A stretch of DNA of 31,544 nt from Apostichopus parvimensis (lineage: Eukaryota; Echinodermata; Holothuroidea; Aspidochirotida; Stichopodidae). A program made the position numbers and the translations under genes. Below the pieces are notes generated by a model, which searched no databases, had not been told where the DNA came from, and was given only the letters and a program-made list of their open reading frames with translations. Below, one piece after another: positions 1 through 8,105 of this stretch. Numbering within the stretch: position 1 is the first letter of the stretch; each line of letters begins with the position of its first letter. The DNA is taken from NCBI GenBank assembly GCA_000934455.1, contig KN886289.1, positions 39,209-70,752 on the forward strand, given 5' to 3'.

Positions 1-350
1 GATGAATCCTGGGATGAATCTGAATCCTGGGATGAATCCTGGGATGAATCCTGTGATGAATCCTGGGATGAATCTGAATCCTGGGATGAATCTGAATCCT
101 GGGATGAATCCTGTGATGAATCCTGTGATGAATCCTGGGATGAATCTGAATCCTGAGATGAATCCTGTGATAGCTTCAGATTCTGAAGCTATCACAGGAT
201 TCATCCCAGGATTCAGATTCATATGATGAATCCTGGGATGAATCTGAATCCTGGGATGAATCCTGTGATAGGTTCAGATTCTGAAGCTATCACAGGATTC
301 AGATTCATCCCAGGATTCGAATCCTGTGATGAATCCTGGGATAGCTTCAG
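1..350. repeat. Minisatellite of 12-bp and 18-bp units with internal palindromes
   Basis: The array mixes two related units, GATGAATCCTGG and GATGAATCTGAATCCTGG, in irregular order and begins before the window edge. Unit lengths are multiples of six, so several frames stay open and spell repeats such as MNPGMNLNPG; this is a by-product of the repeat and not evidence of a gene. The array contains inverted stretches. Positions 157-180 and 182-205 form perfect 24-base arms around one base, and a similar inversion lies near 265-325. Confidence 0.9.
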
Positions 351-952
351 GTTGGTTCGATCGTCGACTGTCAGAAGGAGGCACATTGTTAAACAAAAAT
401 TCTGAACTGATCAGTCATGTCTGTCTGAGTATGCTGATTATCAATCGTTACTATCATTACGGTCGTTGTTTGGATGGTCGGAATTTCTAAACGTTGGAGA
501 AAGATCAATGCATGAAGGTCGACGGCAAATGCATTTCAACCGATACGCGGAGGCGGAAAGTTTCCTCGCCATCCGGAGCACGGAGGTCAAATCCGGGGTC
601 AGAGTCAATATACTTTACTCAGTAAGCGGGAAATGTGGAAATCTCCCGCTCTACGTTCTCGGTGTGAAAAAGTTTTTATTTCACGCATGCGTATTTGTAT
701 TCTACTGTAAGAAGTATACTATACTCAGTGAAGTAAGCCGAATGTGCCGTCTACGTCGTTAACGTTGAATGTAACGCGCAGGCCCAAAAAATCTTAGTAG
801 TTACATATTTGCACGCACGGTTCTACCCTTCTGTTGTGCATTAAGAGTTGAGACCGTTAACTTACTTAGCCCGATCTAATATTACAAGATGACTTCTCCT
901 GAGCTGGATACCGATGAAGAGTACAGTATCTTTCGTCAGGACTGTACCCTGA
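351..952. other. Non-coding stretch before LINE insertion, no gene recognised
   Basis: No recognisable protein, RNA gene or long repeat is seen. A short ATG-initiated reading frame starts at 889 (MTSPELDTDEEYSIFRQ) and runs into the LINE insertion at 953. It could be the start of a host exon broken by the insertion, but no homology was recognised and no clear splice donor is visible. Confidence 0.5.
939..952. repeat. Target-site duplication, left copy (14 bp)
   Basis: GGACTGTACCCTGA occurs here and again at 2044-2057, immediately outside the two ends of the LINE sequence. A perfect 14-bp match is typical of target-primed LINE insertion. Confidence 0.85.
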
Positions 953-1116
953 CTTTGCTTGATTTTTATCTAAGAAAATATGGCGGGTACTTCCTTTTTC
1001 AATGTAATTTTCATAAAGATGACATAAAAACCGGCAATTTTTTCATTCAAAAGTTTGTCTCTTTTCCAGGGGCAGTTTCTAGATGGAACCATATTTTCAA
1101 TCCTAACGACATACAA

Positions 1117-1619
1117 TGACGAAATATCTTTCTTACTCCATTTAAATCTCTTAGAGAGAGTAAGCTTCAATACTTCCAGTTTCGTTTCATTCAAAGAATC
1201 CTTGGCACTAATTATCTTTTATATCGCATGGAGAAGGAGGAAAATCCTACGTGTACTTTTTGTGGAGAACAAGATGAAAGACTTGAACATATTTTCTGGG
1301 AATGTAAAGTTACTTCTAATTTCAATCTTGATGTTGAGCAGGCACTATACTTGGTAGACAGTTTTGTTTTTCAAAACAAGACTTTTTTTTTTGGTTATAA
1401 ACTTACTCTCAAACATCCCTACAACTTTCTCATTTTTCATGCGAAATATTTCATATTTCAACAGAAAACTCTGGGTAGTATTCCCAAGGTACAGATTTCC
1501 ACTCTAAATATTAGTTCTACTTACAAATTGATTATAGATGTAAGAATAAGCCTAATCCTCCGATCTCTCTTCAAGAATTTAAAACTGCTTTTAGTAAGAA
1601 GGATTTCATTTGCAGTGTA
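1117..1619 (+). pseudogene. LINE ORF2 C-terminal fragment (zf-RVT region)
   Basis: Reading on from the TGA at 1117, the frame gives RNIFLTPFKSLRESKLQYFQ, then a basic helical stretch, the Cys/His cluster and a hydrophobic tail, ending at TAG 1618-1620. The same motif order occurs in the minus-strand copy at 29965-30475 (SPFQSLRDSK, RFIHRILGTN, CTFCEEKEET, KHPYNFLIFHLKY), so the two copies belong to one LINE family. The zinc-knuckle region is thought to help LINE proteins bind RNA or DNA. This copy lacks endonuclease and reverse transcriptase catalytic domains. Confidence 0.75.
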
Positions 1620-2022
1620 GCATCCCGTAATATCAGGATGCACCCTCTAGTTCAGGTGATAAATAAACCACGTTGCACTTAAATCCATCTCGTTTCATTA
1701 TTCTCATCTGGAATACCCAATACGTTACATGCAGTTAGCGCTCAGGCTTTTTATAGGGTTGCATTGCTTGTTTAGTTTCCTGTTTAGTATTTCTTCTTCG
1801 TAATGGTTTGCTTCTCAATGTTGTGCAAGTCGCGATCGTTATATTTGAATAGTATTATTGTACGTTTTGTCTCTGCGGTTGCACTGTATGTAATGATATT
1901 GTTATGTACTACTAAAACTAAAGATAAGAAAACAATAAATTGTTGGCAATGATCGAGTTGTAATGTAATGCTAAATAACTCACAAAAGTATCATGTCTAT
2001 TTGTATAAATGTCAAGTGAGTC

Positions 2023-2028
2023 AATAAA
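2023..2028 (+). promoter_or_regulatory. AATAAA poly(A) signal of the LINE
   Basis: AATAAA lies 15 bases before the right target-site duplication and just before an A-rich tail, as expected for the LINE 3' end. Confidence 0.6.
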
Positions 2029-2043
2029 AGAGATGGAAAAAAA

Positions 2044-2057
2044 GGACTGTACCCTGA
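2044..2057. repeat. Target-site duplication, right copy (14 bp)
   Basis: Perfect repeat of 939-952, directly after the A-rich LINE tail. Confidence 0.85.
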
Positions 2058-2135
2058 AAATTCTACGTTGAATCTAAAAAGATCGATAAGGAGAAGATCG
2101 AAGAGTTTTAGACTAACGGGAGATGCCGATCTAGT

Positions 2136-2292
2136 TTACCGCCAATTCATTCGTGTAAGCTTTTAATATTGTGGGCTTTGGCCACTTCACCCGTGATTAC
2201 GGGCATAGCAACGAAGATCCTAGGCCCGTAATCAAGGGTGAAGTGGCCAAAGCCCACAAAATTAAAAGCTTACACGAATGATTTGGCGGTAA
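2136..2292. mobile_element. Fold-back element: 69-bp inverted arms with 19-nt loop
   Basis: Arms 2136-2204 and 2224-2292 are reverse complements with about three mismatches and a 19-base loop. The arms end in TACCGCCAA and TTGGCGGTA, so a TA dinucleotide flanks a CCGCC terminus at each end. That would suit a Tc1/mariner-type miniature element with TA duplication, but the family is not proven. The transcript of either strand would fold into a long hairpin. Confidence 0.75.
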
Positions 2293-3644
2293 TTGTACTA
2301 TTTGTTTATTTGTATCAAACTTTTAGGAATTATTTCCACTGAAAAAAAATATTCCATAGATATGTATATAAGTGCATAGGCCACTTGGGCCTTGCAGACT
2401 ATATAGGTATATTTTATTATTTGTAATCACCTAAAAGTAGAACTGAAAAGTCTAAACTATAACTGTTAGTGTTAGGGCATAACGTAATGCATAATTAGGG
2501 GGCAAGACACGAATAGTAGTACTATTAGGCTAGTAAATGTAGCCTAGGACTTCGAGAGTTAACCCTATTTGCGACCGGAAAATAATTTTCTTTATTCAAA
2601 TTAAAGCCACTCCGATTGGCAATCTCTGAAATAAAGCCTACTTAATATACTTTATGGTACTGTGGTAGCTTCCAAAACTTCCAGATCAGCTGTCAGTAAC
2701 ATGTCAGCTGTGTAGTGTGTACCCATTCCACCATGGGTATAGAAGCTTTTAATTTTAATAATGATTAAGTGTTTGAAATTGTTAGGGTACCAAAAAAAAA
2801 AAATCTTATATGTGCCAGGCAGGTCAGGACTTTTGAGATTTTACAATACTAGAAAAGATGACCTGGAATTAGTCCCCTTATTAGTTAAAACATAAGGCAG
2901 CAAGGGGGGGGGGTCCCTGTCTTGTCCATTTTGGGGGATCAATTAAATTACCTGCAACTCCTCCATCCATGAAATCAAAGATGATCATTATGGTGGTACA
3001 TTCAGTATAGACTTTAATGACTCGCACTGCAGCCATACAAAACTTTTCCGCTAAGAACACATTTTGCAAAATGTTTTAGCTGCCTATAATTAAAACAACA
3101 GGAAAACATGTATAGAGGACTTGATAATTATCTGATATGAATTTCCAAATGCAAAAAAAAACTGAATTGTGATGTAAAGCAAGAATGAAGCATGGACAGA
3201 ACAGAGTTCAGTACGTGAATTATTGTCATAACGAAGTATCCTATAAAATTTCCTAGGCAGTACATTCCCAGGTAGTACATAACTAAAGCACCAACAAAGC
3301 CATGGGCTTTCGTCCAAAAGTCATCCCCAATCAACCCATGTGCTTATTTAACAACATTTTATTTGAGTAAAATTCTATACTGTTGTTTCCATGCTGTAAG
3401 TCTACAGTGAGAATTTATGTCAGTAATATAAAAAATTCTGCAAGTTCACTTCAAAGATTAATTTGTAAAATTTTAAAATGCTTACAATAGATACTGTTGT
3501 TCCAATGTATGCTTCCTTCATCAGTGAGGTGTATCCCTGTCATCTCAATGACATATCCCATGGTAATTTTCTGACTAACTATCAATCACTCATCCAGGTA
3601 CTTATACATGACACTTTTTTCCTATTTGTTCCGTGCTATTCTTT
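2293..3644. other. Non-coding stretch, no gene recognised
   Basis: AT-rich sequence with a poly-G run at 2904-2913. The short minus-strand frames near 2881-3334 have no recognisable motifs or convincing splice signals. No RNA gene is seen. Confidence 0.5.
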
Positions 3645-3780
3645 TAGACCGTGGGGCAAAGCCGTTTTTCTTGCAGTTCCGTAGTCCAGTCAGAGGGGCA
3701 ACTCAAAATTACTCTCAAAAATTCACAAAAATTATTTTATTCGTAAATCCGCTTTGTTCCACCAAAAATTTGCGCACGTT
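3645..3780 (+). repeat. Left terminal inverted repeat
   Basis: It contains four blocks that recur inverted at 12097-12242. The outermost 14 bases are identical, and the innermost block (3752-3780) is identical at 26 of 29 positions. Intervening bases are diverged, with small indels. Confidence 0.8.
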
Positions 3781-5248
3781 TTTTAATTATTCGGTAAAAT
3801 TGGTACTATTTTTTGCACGAAAGCACTTGGAAACTCTCTCTTTGAAAGGTAGGATTTAGTCCGTATACACCAATCGCAAAGCAGCATTACTGCCAAATGA
3901 CAATCACATGACAATTCGCACACACAAATCAACATGACTATCACACAGTTATGTTGAAACGTCTATATTTTGCGTAAGAAAACAAGTTCGTTCATCAAAG
4001 TTTTTCAAATTTGATAGATGCACCGATATGACCTGAAAACAACATACCTATTTACCCAATGGTGAGTACTTTTCAGGTTCTTTTCATATGAAATAAAGTT
4101 GAAATTAACATTCGAAGTTCGTATTTACACAGCCGAATCACGTTTGGCAATTATTCATAGGATGGACACTGGAACAGCTAGTTTCGCGAAAAAGGTTCAA
4201 TCTTAAATGTTGACTAGTTGAGTCATTAGTGTACAACTTGCCCGTGTTTACTGACATATTTACTCAGTATTTACCTAAATTTTTCATACTCTTGAGCTTT
4301 GTGGGTAGTAAAGTTACATTTTTATGACCCCTGGAAGTTAAAAACAAGGCTTGTCTACATGATAGTCCGTCAACTAAAAGAAGATCGAAAATGACATTAG
4401 GACAAATTGAGTGATAGACTAACGTTAATCATTAACATGGTGACTATTCGCAGAGGCTGTTAGTGTACGTAGGTAAAGTCACATGCACTCGTATCGTAAT
4501 CAATGTGTATACTATATGTATATTTACAACTAGATAACATCAATTTGTTTATTTGTTTTGTTATTTAACTTTTGGCATGAAGGTGAAATTCTGTTAGCTT
4601 AATAAGCTAATCACACCGAGGCCCTCGCCTACATGTAATTTAAGCTAGGCCTTCTACAACTAGCATTGACCAGAAGTCAAAAGAAGGAATAGAAGTACTT
4701 GTCCCATGTATATTAAACTGAATTTCACTAGGATAAAACTGATGTCTTGTTTTTACTATATCGTTCAGTAATAGTAATGACTGTGGGCTACTGTTTAAGC
4801 AGTCTCGTTTTCCAATTGTGTACACTGTTGGAATAAATATAGGCTGATTTGTGACAACATGTCTAAGGAGGTATGACAATGCTTTACATTTAAGGACTAT
4901 TGAAAAGTAGACAGCTTTTATGGTTTGACAATTGAGATGCAATAACCTGGTCGCAAATAAGACATAGTTTGGATTGGAAACTATCAAGTTCACACTACCT
5001 CTATCGAGAAGCTTTGTCAATAATCAACCCATTGTATTCAGTAAAACGTGTTTTCATTTTCAGGGTATATAAAGAAATTTACCTAACCACATCAAATCAA
5101 TTTTGCTATGCATGACAAATCAAGACAGTTACCGAGTTACGTAGACCAAACTTTGTTATTTTTGCAAACCTTAAATAGTCGACTCATTTTTCTACAGCAA
5201 AGTAATTAAACTATTGCTTTTTTACATTCCCTTGTAGGTTTTTCAACT
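3781..5248 (+). other. 5' non-coding part of the element
   Basis: This lies between the left inverted repeat and the first recognised coding exon. It probably holds promoter and leader sequence. A minus-strand open frame at 4640-5020 lacks an ATG and recognisable motifs and is not called as a gene. A TATA-like motif lies at 5066, and a pyrimidine-rich acceptor (CCCTTGTAG) ends at about 5238, so an untranslated upstream exon is possible. Confidence 0.5.
5066..5074 (+). promoter_or_regulatory. Possible TATA box of the element gene
   Basis: TATATAAAG lies about 180 bases upstream of the ATG at 5249. Spacing to the ATG is compatible with a short leader. There is no independent evidence for the start of transcription. 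Confidence 0.3.
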
Positions 5249-5609
5249 ATGACCGAACCAACCTCAACTGATCATGATAGGGGTGAAGAATCATGTATCA
5301 TACACCATCCAAATGTAGATGTCAGTGACATTTACAAGAAGTTCACTCCCAAGACTTGGGATACTTTCCTAAAATGCATGGATATCTGGAAGGATCATCC
5401 TTACACTGAAAATGGAAAAACTGCCATTAAGTTTTTACATGTTCAAAATTGTGATCTACAGTCAGCTTCCCTACCTGCACTTCCAGTACCAACTAATGGT
5501 GGATTTCACCGGAAATGCTATCAAAGATTTACCGATGCAACCAGAATTAAAAAGGTTAAGAAAGCCAAGAGAACTTTCCATGAAGTTGCTGGGCCATCAG
5601 AATCAACAG
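5249..5609 (+). CDS. Element protein, exon 1: first Cys/His module
   Basis: The ATG at 5249 opens a 120-residue exon ending at the donor CAG|GTGAGT (intron from 5610). The donor is phase 1 and joins exactly in frame to exon 2 at 6732 (G + GA gives Gly). Possible metal ligands are Cys16, His19 or His20, His87 and Cys90, in the pattern SCIIHH ... FHRKCYQRFT. The same C-x2-C/H ... H-x3-C arrangement, followed by an aromatic residue and Thr, recurs in exon 2, which suggests two related zinc modules. A basic stretch (KKVKKAKR, near residues 101-108) follows and could aid DNA binding or nuclear entry. The module is not assigned to a named family. Confidence 0.7.
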
Positions 5610-6731
5610 GTGAGTTAAGTTAAATGCAATGGTGTGAACTAGAACAGAATCAAAGGGATGATATTAGAAAGAGCACATTGCTTCACGCAAAGTGAGGTCC
5701 TTTCGACCATGGCACCCATCTACTTCATTTGATCACATTGTAGAATACTCATAACTGGTTTGATTGGTCCCAAACAATTTATCAAGGCCTAACGTTAGGT
5801 CAGTGTTTATGTTCAGTTTTGTATATTCGATCGTCGCGTACACAGGCACTCGTAACGTTATATATACATGCGTATACATAACGTTACGAGTGCCTGCCAG
5901 TGGTTGCGGAATGTGCTTACTTACTGAGTAGTATGAGTCTCTATTTAGCGATGCTGTCAATCATAGCCTCCTGGCACATTATAAGTCCAGTTTGAATTGG
6001 TGGATTTGAGGGTGTGCATATGATTAATATTAAATCTCATCATCTAATTGATTTGTTAATTACTCGCCAATTTACGTTCGATGAGCCAAACAAGTAAGAG
6101 AATGTCTCAGTTTGACTAGGGGTTGTCAAATTTGAACAAAACGTTGCAGGTTGGGGAAAACACCACAAATTGAGCGATCAAAGAAAAATGCTGCTTTAAA
6201 TCTACAAAAATCCAGATACTATTAGTAAGTTAAATTAATTTCAAGTTTGCTGATCTCTTATTAAATAACAGCTTTCTCAAGGTTAAAGGGCATGATTTTT
6301 TACATTTCTCAGCAACTCTTATGGTAATGTTCATCATACCATTTAATGAGACACAATTAATTCTACCAAAGACTTGGTGTAACAACATGTTACTAATTGT
6401 TAATTCCTTGAACCAGTTGTTTCAGTCCTGATGATGCTTACATTGTATTATTACTAATTCAATTTGGTTCAGCATGAGAACTGCTTAGGCTTTTAGGAGC
6501 ACTATCTGCATTACAGTTATGGAAAAATTATTTGCCAAAGCACTGTATCATGTTTTCCATATATGCATATGCACTGTTATAATATTTATTTCAAAGGTAT
6601 ATATTTCTGACACTGAAGATTTGCATTTATGACTTGGAATGCAAGTTACTTTCTCTTTTATGTGTTGATTTATAATAACTTTAAATTGATTTATAGGTAT
6701 TACTTGGTATATTTTCTGATTTCCCCTTTAG
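5610..6731 (+). other. Intron of the element gene, with a 19-bp inverted repeat
   Basis: It begins GTGAGT and ends in TTTCCCCTTTAG, and both phases match. It contains a perfect inverted repeat (arms 5843-5861 and 5878-5896). No other gene is recognised inside. Confidence 0.75.
5843..5896. repeat. Perfect 19-bp inverted repeat
   Basis: Arms 5843-5861 and 5878-5896 are exact reverse complements (CAGGCACTCGTAACGTTAT) around a 16-base spacer. It lies in the intron of the element gene, and its role is unknown. Confidence 0.75.
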
Positions 6732-8105
6732 GATCCTGCAATGAAGTATTAAGCAAGAAGCAGCGGACAGGACTTCGCTCAGAAGGTAGTGGAACCTTAA
6801 AAACAGCTAGATCAAAGCACATTCTTCCAGCTGAGTGCATTATCTGCAAGCGTGTCAGGTACACAAAAAACAGAAAGGGAAGTAAAATTATGGAAAAGCT
6901 AAGTGCCTGTGAGCTATTAAATTCTGGTAGCTTGCTGCAAGCAGCACATTTGAGAAAGGATGATCATCTCATAAGACAATTGAGCAACCAAGACTGTGTT
7001 GCAATTGAAGTGTCGTACCACAGATCCTGCCATAGGGAATATACACGCCTCCTGTCAAGAAAAGCCACCCCAGAAGATAATACAGGTGACACTCAGTACA
7101 TCAAGTCTTTTGATAAATTCTGTACTGATGTTATTGAAAAAAGACTGATACAAAATAAAGAAATTTTGCGGCTGGTCAAGCTCAGAAATATCTTTGTCAA
7201 AATTGTGGCAGATGAGGAAAAGGTGGACGCCTCAGCGTATAAGAGTTGGAACTTGAAGTACAGAATGGAAAGACGGTACCCACAGCTGTGTTTCCTAAGG
7301 TCTTAACATCGTAATGAGAGTGATTTTGTTTACACAGATGATTTCAACGCAGGTATGGTTATCAACAACAAGAGAGTGGACTTCAACATGAGCACTGACA
7401 CAGACACTACAGATGCTGCTACTGACTCAGAAAGTGAAGGAGCATCGAAGTTGTCAGGTACAAAAACCAATTTGGCAGTACAAAATCACCACAGCTCATT
7501 AAGGGATAGGTACACCTGTGCCCGTAACATGAAACAGGAGATTGATGACATTGCACCAAAGCCTCTTCCGTGGCCACCGACATCCACCCATCTCACTACA
7601 GATGCAGCAAGGGACATCGTTCCTGTGAACTTGTACAACCTGATTGCGTGGATAACAGGTGCTTCTACAGACCCAGAGGATGATCAATTTGTCCAAGTTA
7701 CTGAACAAGACAACAGGTGCATACTAGCCATTGCTCAAGACATGATATACTTGACGTCTAAAGGTAGGAAGTTAACACCCAAACACGCATCACTTTCAAT
7801 GGCTGTGAGACATCTCAGTGGCTCTTGTCAGCTAATTGGCTTACTTAATGGATTTGGCCATTGCACATCACATACTTCTGTTCTAGAGCATGATACTGCC
7901 TTAGCCACCAAAGAGATTCAGCAAGGGAACAACCTTCCTACATGCCTGCAAAAAGGTATCCAAACTACACTAGTATGGGACAATAATGATTTCGGGGAGG
8001 AAACACTGTCTGGCAAAGGTTCTACTTACAATACTAACGGCATAGCAATTCAACATACACCACAGCAACAGGAGGCTGCCTTGCACACAACTTCTGGTAG
8101 CGTGA
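6732..8105 (+). pseudogene. Element protein, middle part: second Cys/His module, interrupted by TAA
   Basis: Exon 2 opens at 6732. The first recognisable unit is a zinc-type module with ECIICK (codons from 6836) and SYHRSCHREYT (His at 7019, Cys at 7028), parallel to the module in exon 1. The frame is stopped by TAA at 7304-7306. It then continues without shift as HRNESDFVYTDDFNAGMVIN, so the stop looks like a point mutation and not an exon end. A Thr/Asp/Ser-rich linker follows, then a conserved-looking region (VNLYNLIAWITG, LTPKHASLSMAVRHLSGS, GLLNGFGHCTS) typical of large uncharacterised transposon-linked proteins in invertebrates. The frame is lost near 8105, where skipping one A restores it. 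A very short intron could in principle remove the TAA, but it would be only about 40 to 55 nt. Confidence 0.7.
7304..7306 (+). other. In-frame nonsense codon (TAA)
   Basis: It sits between FLRS and HRNESDFVYTDD in an otherwise continuous frame from 6732 to 8105, so it disables full translation of this copy unless it is a sequence error. Confidence 0.75.

Larger units (their letters stand above)
953..2043 (+). mobile_element. 5'-truncated non-LTR retrotransposon (LINE), 3' end of ORF2
   Basis: This is a 1.09-kb LINE fragment bounded by a 14-bp direct repeat. It encodes only the part downstream of the reverse transcriptase core. The frame from 953 to 1620 contains a zinc-knuckle region with C-x2-C (CTFCGEQDERLEHIFWEC, near 1252-1305), typical of the zf-RVT C-terminal domain, followed by a hydrophobic tail with KHPYNFLIFHAKY. 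A TGA at 1117-1119 interrupts the frame where a related minus-strand copy at 29.8-30.5 kb has Trp (TGG), so it looks like a nonsense mutation. A non-coding 3' region follows, with AATAAA at 2023-2028 and a short A-rich tail. The copy cannot be autonomous. Confidence 0.85.

Noticed and set aside
2..405. Open frames encoding repeated MNPGMNLNPG
   Set aside because: They arise because the minisatellite units are multiples of six bases. No start context, splice site or non-repeat coding sequence supports a gene.
466..762. 98-codon plus-strand open frame
   Set aside because: No recognisable motif or homologue and no splice or regulatory support.
2881..3334. Several short minus-strand frames, some hydrophobic
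   Set aside because: Low-complexity or AT-driven hydrophobic text, overlapping frames and no splice signals.
4640..5020. 126-codon minus-strand frame inside the transposon
   Set aside because: It begins with TTG, has no usable ATG and shows no motif. A second element gene is not supported.
7298..7351. Short intron that would remove the TAA in the transposon gene
   Set aside because: The donor (AAG|GTCTTA) is weak and the intron would be only about 40 to 55 nt, while the frame through the stop reads into sequence that looks coding on both sides.
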